DNA from: Torymus aiolomorphi
Taxonomy: Eukaryota; Arthropoda; Insecta; Hymenoptera; Torymidae
NCBI GenBank assembly: GCA_036365515.1
Contig: CM070874.1
Location: 94,657,442-94,721,441, forward strand
DNA: 64,000 nt
Reading direction: 5' to 3'
Positions 11,979-22,939 of the stretch are shown here, in pieces. The notes under the pieces are model-generated. The model ran no database searches. It was given only the letters and a program-made list of their open reading frames with translations, and was not told the DNA's origin. The translations under genes and the position numbers were made by a program. Numbering within the stretch: the stretch's first letter is position 1; every line of letters starts with the position of its first letter.

Positions 11979-12007
11979 TGTGTGTGGGTGTGTGTGTGTG
12001 AGTGAGT

Positions 12008-12084
<77 letters not shown>

Positions 12085-12189
12085 CGCTACTTTAAAATTT
12101 ATGTAATCATAGTTTGTAAGTTTTTGCGTATTCATACTTGTATTTTTACTATGTAAGTTTTTGCGTATTCATACTTGTATTTTTACTAT
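11762..12189. repeat. TG microsatellites and 37 bp tandem repeat
   Basis: Two long TG tracts (about 11777-11842 and 11923-12082) are separated by a less regular GC-rich stretch. Two exact 37 bp units at 12116-12152 and 12153-12189 (GTAAGTTTTTGCG to TTTACTAT) follow, with the start of a third. The His/Thr-type and Cys/Val-type frames here are repeat artefacts. Confidence 0.9.
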
Positions 12190-12470
12190 GTAAGTTTTTT
12201 TCTTAATAATAATGTGATCGATCGATTAAAATTTTTTACCAAAACAACTTTTATTATTTATCGACCTCACACTCTCCCAGTAAATTAACCAATCCTCTTT
12301 GTTTCCTTGAAAAAATAATAATAGTAGTTTCATTTTTGTTCACACACGCACACGTATGACTAACGATGAAACGAGTTGCTTGCAAGTCTATCCCTGACTT
12401 TCTTGGAATAGTTATCGATATTTACGCGCTGATCGTGTTTCTCTCTCTTTTGTACAAAACTTATCAACGC

Positions 12471-15415
<2,945 letters not shown>

Positions 15416-15476
15416 TATTGGGCAATAAATAAAGAAAAAACTATCATTTTTTGGCATTTATCTATTTATTTAATCT

Positions 15477-16299
15477 TTACACATCTGATTTGCTTATCCA
15501 ACTATTATGTGAATTGTCAAATCCTAACCATTTAACATAAATCTGATTTCCTCGCTTCTTAAGCACCTTCTCCACAAGGTAGACGTCTGGATAATTAGTC
15601 TTGAGCAGCTCTTGTTCATAGAAACCGCCAGCAATGGATTGATCGGGATAGTCTTTTAGCTTGTAAGTAACCGGATTAGTAGCCATAACTTCACTGATTG
15701 TAAAAATTTCTGTTGACCAATTAGGCGTATAAATTTTGGCTTTTTCACTATTTTAGTCTGTCAAGCAAACTTCGCAAGTACTCCTGCCTCGTTGGCCAAT
15801 GTTATATCTTTAGGCTTCATTCCAATGGTACGATGTTTGCTGCTATTATAGTCCTTTAGCAAATTGGGCAAGATATCAAGCCACTTATACTTTCCACGAA
15901 ACGCTTACAAATAAATGCTTTGAGATTACTGTATGTCGAATAGAGATTAATTCCATATTTTTGTATTAGACTTTGAAATTTAGCATTGTAAAATTCTTTG
16001 CCTCGATCGGTCTGTAAATTTGTTGGTTTGCGTCCCTGCTGCAAGATAGACTCCATTGCTGCTGTGACATCGCTGCCAGTCTTTTGCTTTACAGAAACAG
16101 CCTATGCATACTTGGAGAATACATCGATAACAGCGAGCATATATCTATAGCCATTGCTTTCTCGAGCATAAGGCTGCATCTCCACTAAATCAGCTTGCCA
16201 TGTCTCATCCAAGCCACGTACAATAAACTTGCGTCGTCGGTAATTTCGACGTGCAGGTGTATGAAGCTCCTTAACCACTTGCTGCTGCATGTCCTTCAT
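15477..16299 (-). pseudogene. Polinton integrase with chromodomain, broken
   Basis: Retroviral-type DDE integrase that inserts the element into chromosomes. On the minus strand, 16299-16102 carries ETWQADLVEM (first catalytic Asp) and YRYMLAVIDVFSKYA; an in-frame TAG follows at 16101-16099. Reading resumes through LQTDRGKEFYNAKF (second Asp) and GINLYSTYSNLKA. Near 15905-15893 the frame changes and about a dozen residues of the usual core, including the region after the catalytic Glu, are missing. The frame GKYKWLDILPNLLKDYN then continues to a stop near 15760. The C-terminal frame, 15686-15477, is the chromodomain (VYLVEKVLKKRGNQIYVKWLGF). The N-terminal zinc-binding region is not recognisable upstream of 16299. 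This is the last gene of the minus-strand block. Confidence 0.9.
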
Positions 16300-16489
16300 C
16301 CTGAATTATTGAAATCTCTTGTAATTTTGTCATTCAGGTAAGGAAAAAGTATTCGAAGAAATTTATTCATAAAATTTTTCCACTGTGATTCGCTCTTTTG
16401 TTTATCTTTTTGACTGTTTTCAGAAAATTTTGTATATGGTATATTACTGTTCGCAGTACTATTTGTTTATCCATTATCAACGAGTGGTT

Positions 16490-16531
16490 GAACGATACTG
16501 CGATAAATTTATAATTGAAGAGCTATTTATA
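16490..16531 (-). promoter_or_regulatory. TATA-type promoter upstream of the integrase
   Basis: The minus strand reads CATACGTAGATCTTATAAATA ending near 16524, then GTTCAACCACTC about 33 nt downstream. The layout is the same as at the polymerase gene (CATACG, TATAAATA, then a G-T-x-CAAC element). It lies between the fibre-like gene and the integrase, so the integrase may have its own transcript. Confidence 0.45.
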
Positions 16532-16535
16532 AGAT

Positions 16536-16961
16536 CTACGTATGGTTGTTTGATAATAAATAATTTCGCATATAAGCTTCTTGACTATCTGCTTTCACAT
16601 CTTCTATACTCTGAATTGATGACTGTAATTTTAAGACTTTCGTATCAATTTCATTTTTTTGAGCCTCAACAATAACGCCTAAATTATCGAAGTCTCCGCG
16701 TAATTTCGCAGTTACTTCATACAAACTCCTTATTTCTATTTTAATCATACGTTGTAGAGTGTCCAAATTAACAGCATCACCCGGTTGGGTAGGCTCAGCA
16801 ATGTTACATAGCCTCTTGCTGTCAATGTCGTATTGTCCGTCAGAAGTTACTTTGAAGCCAACACCCGGAGGACCACGTCTACCTTCAGCACGCTCGAGAT
16901 TACGTCCGAATACATCGACACTCATGTTGCAACTGACTGCAATACCATCGAGTTCAATCAA
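16536..16961 (-). CDS. Fibre-like Polinton protein with coiled coil
   Basis: An open frame of 141 codons. Residues ~15-40 include ERAEGRRGPPGVGFKVT, a short collagen-like Gly-Pro turn. Residues ~42-68 (GQYDIDSKRLCNIAEPTQPGDAVNLDT) closely resemble the tail-fibre motif in which an N-K/R-R-I/L-x-N-V/I-A-x-P segment is followed by DAVN, typical of trimeric phage and viral fibres. The C-terminal half is a predicted coiled coil (heptad-like leucines and isoleucines, rich in E, K and D). This suggests a trimeric stalk or fibre, possibly for attachment; that role is inference. It starts 8 nt after the stop of the upstream 65-codon gene, so they probably share a transcript. No break is seen. Confidence 0.6.
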   Translation of the reverse strand: MIELDGIAVSCNMSVDVFGRNLERAEGRRGPPGVGFKVTSDGQYDIDSKRLCNIAEPTQPGDAVNLDTLQRMIKIEIRSLYEVTAKLRGDFDNLGVIVEAQKNEIDTKVLKLQSSIQSIEDVKADSQEAYMRNYLLSNNHT

Positions 16962-16968
16962 TTTATAC

Positions 16969-17163
16969 TCAAATATGTATTATATTTATCAAGAGCACAG
17001 GCGTAATAATTTCAGATAGTCTTTGAATTCGCATCCGAAAACGCTCTCGATTACGTGCTATCTGTTCCCATTCTCCGTGACGTGCAGCTCGACTGGCATA
17101 GGACTACACATGCATCACATGAATAACTGGTTTAGCATCAAAGTGAACTCTCTTCGAAGACAT
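16969..17163 (-). pseudogene. Small Polinton gene with an in-frame stop
   Basis: Read from ATG at 17163-17161 to TGA at 16971-16969, this is a 65-codon frame interrupted once, by TAG at codon 20 (17106-17104). The first part (MSSKRVHFDAKPVIHVMHV) and the second (ARHGEWEQIARNRERF) look like the short basic protein often found between the fibre-like and DUF8207-like genes in insect Polintons; that comparison is from memory. The start lies one base after the DUF8207-like stop and the end lies 7 nt before the fibre-like start, which supports it as a true gene in a packed block. Function unknown. Confidence 0.6.
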
Positions 17164-17164
17164 C

Positions 17165-18148
17165 TTAATGTATGTAACCTGTTTCTTTGAGTTCTTCAAT
17201 GATCGAATGAATCTCATTTGTGTGGCTCTGATTGCCGGCTCCCAGTTCAGCCAAGAGTAAACGAAGACGATCAACTAATTCATTAGGATCATCCCAGTAT
17301 ACATAATCCATATGCATATCTTTTCTTGCGATCTTATATTTAGGTAAGAGGCCTGAGCCTTCAATAGGTTTTCTTTTTGGCGATTTATTGAAGTAGGGAG
17401 CTATATAATCTTTATATTTTTTACTAGTAGACTTACGTAGAGGTTCTGTTTCACTATAATTCTTCCTAAAAGCATTCGTCACTTCTACAATTTTTCGATA
17501 ATTTCGTATATCATTCGAACTTATATGCATCGAATCAGGTTGCTTCTGAAAAAGCAATTAGAGTAGACCGGCTGTTTTTGGATAACTTACATTTTGTACT
17601 TTTACATAATGTTTTGTAAAATGTATCGGTGAATTACCGATTTTCAATAATTCATTTTCTATTCGTACTCCATATGTATTACCAAGCGACTTGGTGCGTT
17701 TTTTAAAAGTCTGTAAATAAGCTTGTTTAAATAACTCTGTTTCATCCTCGTCTTGTGTAAACGATTCTGATATTTCATCATCCACTTCGCTTTCAGCTGT
17801 TTCAAATGATGTATCCGCTGCTCCGATCCTTATAGTTTCTTCGAGATCACTTTGTGACTCCTCTCGCACATCCTCCTGCTCCTTTTCTTCCTCTTCTCTA
17901 TCGTTATTTGAACTGAATTCTATAACGTTTCTTGGTTTTTGCTCTTCTGATGCTATTTTAATAACTTTTCTCTTTTTTGCAGCATCGACAAGTTTTTCAA
18001 GCGGACTTATAATAGGCTTAAATGTTTCATCTAAAACTTTTTCCACATCAGTTTTGGTTTGCCTCAACTCCTTGTACTTTCGCATAATTGCTTCTCTCGA
18101 TTTTATAATTTCATTGAGAACGTTTTGCTCTTTCTGAAAATGTGCCAT
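17165..18148 (-). pseudogene. DUF8207-like Polinton protein, one in-frame stop
   Basis: A single reading frame of ~327 codons with one TAA at 17560-17558. The N-terminal third is helical (start MAHFQKEQNVLNEIIKSRE) and is followed by a very acidic linker (EEEEKEQEDVREE). The central segment (SLGNTYGVRIENELLKIGNSPI) and the part after the stop match the layout of DUF8207, a domain common in Polinton-type elements: a short beta-rich region, then a Tyr/Asn-rich helix, then the conserved tail DDPNELVDRLRLLLAELGAG and NEIHSIIEELKETG. Its biochemical role is unknown; a virion or core role is plausible from the position next to the ATPase. The start is 37 nt after the ATPase stop. Apart from the stop the frame is clean, suggesting recent damage. 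Confidence 0.8.
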
Positions 18149-18185
18149 GCTGACTGATGAACGATTGAAATCATACTAACCTATT

Positions 18186-18893
18186 TTATTTCAAGGTAGC
18201 TATATTTATAAGAAAGTGATCGAAGCCCTTTCTATATAGACCAGTATCAAGTGTCCTATCTTTGTCGATAACAAGAAAACCATACTTATCATCATTCCAG
18301 CAGATTGAACACGAATCTCTAAATTGACTATATGACATATCTGTATTTACGTGATCATTATATACATGCTTTAAATTCATATCATCTTGGCGAAATAATA
18401 CTAATAAATTAACATTATCTCGTACTAGATGTTTGGGAATGCGTGCATAAGATTGACATAGATAGAAACAGTCCACATTTTTGTGGCGTCCCATACAAAA
18501 GAAATTCTTGATGTTATCTTGTTTTTCACAGGCTACATCATCAAATATCATAACTGAGTTTGGCAATACATCTTCTGCTGATATTACTTCATCATGATCT
18601 TTGAATGGTAAGTACTGAATTTCATTTATGGGCTCCAAGAGAAATTTAAGAAATTGGTATTTGGCTTGTTCCAGTGATTTTGAGTAAACATATACATTTT
18701 CAAATTTTAATCCGCTTGGATGAGTAATAAGAGAGAGTAGTGCATTAGTTTTGCCACAGTTCGAGGGTCCACAAAATATACTTCTAATATTATTGGGAAG
18801 TAATTCTCCATGACGCTTTTTTGATTTTTGCTGCACTACTAAGCTGTCAAAGTTTATAACTGGCAGCTTGACGTTTTGCTCCTCGAACTCCAT
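18186..18893 (-). CDS. Genome-packaging ATPase (A32/FtsK-HerA type)
   Basis: An intact frame of 235 codons, the usual length for the Polinton ATPase. Walker A is GPSNCGKT at residues 42-49, Walker B is SVMIFDDV at residues 113-120, and the sensor region YLCQSYARIPKHLVRDN is at 144-160. Homologues in adenovirus-like and large DNA viruses pump the genome into preformed capsids. It is the first gene of the minus-strand block and diverges from the PLA2 gene across a 106 bp spacer. No frameshift or stop is present even though polymerase and integrase are broken, so it decayed later or was more recently under selection. Confidence 0.92.
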   Translation of the reverse strand: MEFEEQNVKLPVINFDSLVVQQKSKKRHGELLPNNIRSIFCGPSNCGKTNALLSLITHPSGLKFENVYVYSKSLEQAKYQFLKFLLEPINEIQYLPFKDHDEVISAEDVLPNSVMIFDDVACEKQDNIKNFFCMGRHKNVDCFYLCQSYARIPKHLVRDNVNLLVLFRQDDMNLKHVYNDHVNTDMSYSQFRDSCSICWNDDKYGFLVIDKDRTLDTGLYRKGFDHFLINIATLK

Positions 18894-18999
18894 ACTTTAT
18901 CTTTGACGTTTCAAATACAATTGATTTTAAGTGCATATATACAGCTTACTTATACACATTTCAGCTTAGTATGTATTTATCCTCCGAGACGTTAACATC
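18894..18999. promoter_or_regulatory. Bidirectional promoter region, ATPase versus PLA2 gene
   Basis: The 106 bp spacer drives two divergent genes. On the plus strand GCATATATACAG (near 18933) could be a TATA box with TTCAGCTTAG about 30 nt downstream. No clear TATA was seen for the ATPase on the minus strand. Confidence 0.35.
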
Positions 19000-19851
19000 A
19001 TGATTGGGCATAAGCAGCGTAAACGCAATACTCGTAAAGGTCGAGGCTTAGCAAATACAATCATTAATAAACTACCATTTGAATTACATCTGCCTGGTTA
19101 TCAATACTGCGGACCAGGAACTAAACTTACAAAGCGTCTTGCTCGAGGTGACCCTGGCAATAATCCTTTAGACCAAGCTTGTAAAGAACACGATATAACC
19201 TACTCTCGGAATCGAGAGAACGTTGAGGTTAGGAACGCGGCTGATAGAGTATTAGCAGATAAAGCCTGGAAACGTGTTTTTGCTAAAGACGCTAGTATTG
19301 GTGAGAAAGCAGCAGCTTATATTGTAACAAATACTATGAATTTAAAATCAAAATTTGGAATGGGGTTGAAAAAGAAGCCAAATACCACACTAGCTAAAGT
19401 AGTTAAAGCAGCCTCGAAACCGAGCATTTTTAGTAAAAATTTGCACAAAGTTATTCAAGATGCATTGAAAAGTGCTCGAAATGTTGTGAAGAAGGCTGGC
19501 GGCAAAGAAAAAGTACACATTCCTCGCGTACTAGCAATTCCATCGAAAATTGGAGGATTCCTACCATTTCTGATTCCATTATTTGCAGGCCTAAGTGCAA
19601 CAGGTGCACTAGCAGGTGGCGCTGCGGGTATAGCTAAAGCAATAAATGATGCAAGAAATGCTAAACGTCATGTTGAAGAAAGTCGAAGACATAACAAAAT
19701 GATGGAAGCTGTTGCACTTGGTAAAGGTCTCTACCTTAAACCCCATAAAACAGGCTATGGCATCTATCTAAAACCCTATAGTGGACATGAATTTAATAAA
19801 AAAGGCAAAAAAAAACATCGATGTAAAATTGCCCCACAGAGCACTGACTGA
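19000..19851 (+). CDS. Minor capsid-like protein with phospholipase A2 domain
   Basis: An intact 283-codon frame. Residues ~28-70 carry a parvovirus-type secreted PLA2 core: the calcium loop YCGPGT (36-41) and the catalytic helix DQACKEHDITY (58-68) with the His-Asp pair at 64-65. In parvoviruses and adintoviruses such domains open endosomal membranes during entry. Residues ~184-213 form a long hydrophobic, Gly/Ala-rich segment, and residues 243-260 repeat a GxYLKP motif (GLYLKPHK, GIYLKPY), both typical of the Polinton minor capsid protein. The N-terminus is basic (KQRKRNTRKGR). The 3' end overlaps the start of the next gene by 71 bp in another frame. No break is seen; old viral-type gene, activity untested. 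Confidence 0.88.
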   Translation: MIGHKQRKRNTRKGRGLANTIINKLPFELHLPGYQYCGPGTKLTKRLARGDPGNNPLDQACKEHDITYSRNRENVEVRNAADRVLADKAWKRVFAKDASIGEKAAAYIVTNTMNLKSKFGMGLKKKPNTTLAKVVKAASKPSIFSKNLHKVIQDALKSARNVVKKAGGKEKVHIPRVLAIPSKIGGFLPFLIPLFAGLSATGALAGGAAGIAKAINDARNAKRHVEESRRHNKMMEAVALGKGLYLKPHKTGYGIYLKPYSGHEFNKKGKKKHRCKIAPQSTD

Positions 19852-21145
19852 TGCTGACTTGCTAAAGTATGTTCGTATTTTACAAATTCCATACTTTCGA
19901 GGTGTATTCATGCGAAATACATTACCAGCTAGTGGTCCACGACACCACGAGTCAGCAATTGTTAATCTCGATGAGGAACGCGGACCTGGTACACATTGGA
20001 TAGCCTATCGGAAAAGAGGTAAAAGTGTTGTGTATTTTGATAGTGATGAAATTCGTACCGCCATACAGCATCAAGATCTCTACCTTCTACCTTCACGTAG
20101 TTCATTACATATTCATGGCCGATTATTAAAAGCAGATGGCACCGCAGCAGTTATCACAAAGCTTGTAAACAACGCTCTCTGTCATCTTTTCGAAGAAATC
20201 CAATATGAAATTAATGCTGTAGAGATTGATAAATGTAAAAATGTTGGTTTGACAAGTCTAATGAAGGGTTTGATATCGTTCAATCCTACGCAAAACTTGG
20301 AAAACGCAGGCTGGATTCATATTGCAGAAACTCAGCAAATAACCGATAATGCTGGCTACTTTGATGTGCCCATACCACTAAGTATGATTCTCGGCTTTGC
20401 GGAAGACTATCGTAAAATTATAGTCAATTGCAAACATGAGCTTGTTCTCACAAGATCAAAGAATGATGTAAATGCTATTGTGCAAACGCAAGCAGAAGAG
20501 TTCAAAATTAACCTTGTTAAAATTGAATGGTTAATGCCATATGTGCTATTATCCGATAAGCATAAAATACTACTCCTTCATTACCTACAGAAGGAAACTC
20601 CTATTGCTATGAGTTTCCGTAGTTGGGAGCTGTACGAGTATCCATTACTCCCAACCACATCACAGCATGTTTGGACAGTTAAGACATCGAATCAATTAGA
20701 AAAACCACGATTCGTCATTTTAGGCTTTCAGACCAATCGTAAAGGACAAAATGGAGCTAACGCTAGCCGTTTTGACCATTGCAAAATAAGTAATGTGAAA
20801 CTATTTCTCAATTCTCAATACTATCCTTACGGAAATCTCAATCTAAATATTGATCAAAATCAATATGCTTTATTATACGATATGTATATTAACTTTCAAA
20901 ATGCATATTACGGAAAAGAAATTGAACCTATGCTCAAAAAAGGGGACTATATACAGAATGCTCCTTTAGTTGTCATTGACTGTTCAAAACAGAACGAGTC
21001 GCTGAAGCAGGCCCCAGTTGATGTTCGTCTTGAATTTGAAGCTAAAGAAAATTATCCAGCACAGACATCAGCCTACTGCTTGATTTTACACGACCGTATT
21101 ATCGAATATAATCCCATAAGTGGGGATATTAAGAAATTAGTCTAG
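19781..21145 (+). pseudogene. Chimera: protease N-terminus joined to major capsid protein
   Basis: A single 454-codon frame with two origins. Residues ~18-88 resemble the N-terminal half of the adenovirus-type cysteine protease: YFRGVFMRNTLP, a conserved acidic segment and GTHWIAY with the catalytic His (residue 72), then VVYFDS. The protease part then stops before its catalytic Cys. From residue ~89 (DEIRTAIQHQDLYLLPS) the sequence is the Polinton double-jelly-roll major capsid protein, running to ILHDRIIEYNPISG and a TAG, but without its usual first few dozen residues. The junction is near 20044. A deletion that removed the protease C-terminus and the capsid N-terminus while keeping frame explains it best. 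Neither part can be complete, hence the pseudogene call, although the frame is open. Start ATG could be 19781 or 19787. Confidence 0.8.
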
Positions 21146-21149
21146 AGAT

Positions 21150-21270
21150 TTTGGTGCCACCTTTAAGAAGAGATTGTATTTAATGTACACTTTAATGCTA
21201 ATATAATATGAAACTTATACAACACTTGTAAAAAATTATGTTTAATAAACTTCATGAATATCATATATTA
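21150..21270 (+). repeat. Capsid-downstream segment shared with 3690-3785
   Basis: The stretch after the capsid stop (GCCACCTTTAAGAAG, then ATGCTAATATAATATGAAA, then CTTCATGAATAT) is repeated in inverse orientation at about 3690-3785. There it forms the end of the 129-codon frame. It may be a native Polinton 3' or intergenic segment. Confidence 0.7.
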
Positions 21271-21384
21271 CTGTTTTAATTTCTTTTACCCATAGATCCC
21301 TTTGGAAATCATCGAATAAAATTGCTAGCGTATAAGCTTGTCCGCGCGACCGATGCGCACGCTGTATCACACGATGAGCGCGCC

Positions 21385-21600
21385 GCGGTGATCAGCTGAT
21401 CTAAATATCTTACCAGCGACGATAGACTAATGCCCGCGAAAGTCAGCTCATCAACGCGGTAAATATACTTACACGCGGTGTATGCTAATGATCGCGGTAA
21501 TATGCTCATCTCCGCGCGCCCGCCGCGCGTATCAGCTCATCCCCGCGGTCGTCCAGCTTGTCACCGCGGTAAGATGCTAGTCCCCGCGCGCGCTCCGCCG
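21385..21600 (+). repeat. GC-rich degenerate ~20 bp tandem repeats
   Basis: About nine units begin CGCGGT or CGCG and continue with a variable A/T-rich middle and a (A/T)GCT(C/A)AT-like segment, for example CGCGGTAATATGCTCATC and CGCGGTAAGATGCTAGTC. Units are usually 19-21 bp, with one longer. The block is far richer in CpG than its surroundings and lies between the capsid gene and the right inverted arm. Confidence 0.7.
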
Positions 21601-21882
21601 CCGCCCGCCGCCCGCCGTCGGGTAAAAATCATGCAAAAATGTGATAATAAAATACGGATAATTTTTATTTGATGACGTCATTACAAATGGAAGGGTAGAA
21701 GCTTCTCGAAAGTGGGCGAAGATTCACCTGCCCGTCTCAACCTATCAGAACGCTACACAGGTCGGCCGGTGGCCGAGTGGTGGGGGGGGGGGGGGGGCAG
21801 AACCGGCCTAGTTATACTACTATTGTTTGTTATTATAGTGGCGAAATTAGATCATACGAATTAAGTTACATCGTTGTTTTCT

Positions 21883-21927
21883 AGTCTCTGGAAAAGGGAA
21901 TCCTACAATGATTCCGAAACGTCGACT
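21883..21927 (+). ncRNA. Degenerate hammerhead-ribozyme-like motif
   Basis: AGTC (21883-21886) can pair with GACT (21924-21927) as stem I. A GGAATC/GATTCC hairpin (21897-21902 with 21910-21915) stands for stem II, followed by GAAACGTC. The core strand is CTGGAAAA instead of CTGANGA, so it is probably inactive. Such motifs are known from Penelope-like elements and retrozymes. Confidence 0.3.
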
Positions 21928-22493
21928 GATAGTAAATTAATAAAATACTTAATTGCTCAAAAGGATCCACGTGTTTCATTACACATACAAATAACCTATC
22001 AAACATTTAATGACGTTATATGGCGTAATATTTAATCGCAGATCGGGGTTCTGAGGATAAAAATTGTTTTATCTGTAATTTGACACCTCCTGCGGGGTCG
22101 CCAAGAGCACATGTCATCATCGAACATTCGGCAGGGGGATGGGGGCTGCTCGTGAGGCGATCACGATTAAAATAATCGGAGTTCCGAGAATCGCTGCGAT
22201 ACGGTGGTAGCGAATATTGGAACAAAGGGAAGGCGCGATAGCTGCTCTGTGTGCTGCACGGAGCCTGCCTCTCGAATGTTCTAGAAGGTTTGTGAGGTCC
22301 TGCCCCATGAACGAGGGGCGGGGTGGGGAAGGGGGGTCGTGAATGGGTGAGGTGGTGGTGGGGGGGGGGGGTCCAGAAACCCTATAGCTAAATAAATAAA
22401 AGTTGATTTTATTGATAAGAATAATTTAAATCATCTTTAATCATTTCAATGATTTTTCTGAATAATTATTCAGATCCGTTTACAATAGAGGAT

Positions 22494-22939
22494 ATACGCA
22501 ACTCGTCGGCTGGTGATAGTCCGAATCTCGCTGTAAAATCTCATTAGCCAGGGAGGGAGAATGTTGTAGATGCATACTGCCCGCTCCCGCTTTGTAAAGT
22601 TCACTGGGAGAGCTGGCATCTCGAATACATTGCTGCGAATATTCCATGATGACTGGAAGAGGAGAGGGGACTGGAGGTCTTACATCCGATGAATATCTTA
22701 TAATTTAACACCCCGAATAACTAGAATCGAGGTCATCCATATTGACTCATCAAAGGAGGCAGCGAGGTATTGCGAATCGCGGAAATTCATTGAAAATCGT
22801 TTGAAGTAATCTACAAACCCTCTTTGAATACCTTGTAATTTAATACCACAAATAACTACAGCCGAGGTCACCCATAGTGACGTCATCGCAGGAGGCAGCG
22901 ACGTACTGTGAATCGCGGAAAAACGTTTAAAAACGCTTT
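22494..22939 (-). repeat. Right inverted arm of the Polinton region
   Basis: Inverse copy of 2512-2958, including the two diverged ~136 bp internal units. The frame at 22698-22886 on the minus strand is the same shadow frame as the one at 2565-2771 in the left arm and has no protein family. Confidence 0.65.

Noticed and set aside
11668..12156. Long His/Thr and Cys/Val reading frames
   Set aside because: They are translations of TG/CA microsatellites; the same applies at 15129-15447, 54168-54436 and 63582-63993.
21764..21776. tRNA A-box-like TGGCCGAGTGG
   Set aside because: It fits the start of a Ser tRNA, but no B box, acceptor stem or anticodon arm follows; a G run comes next. A SINE fragment is possible but not supported.
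22698..22886. 62-codon frame shared by both Polinton arms (also 2565-2771)
   Set aside because: Conserved only because the arms are duplicates; two internal repeats of the same phrase and no codon-type conservation visible.
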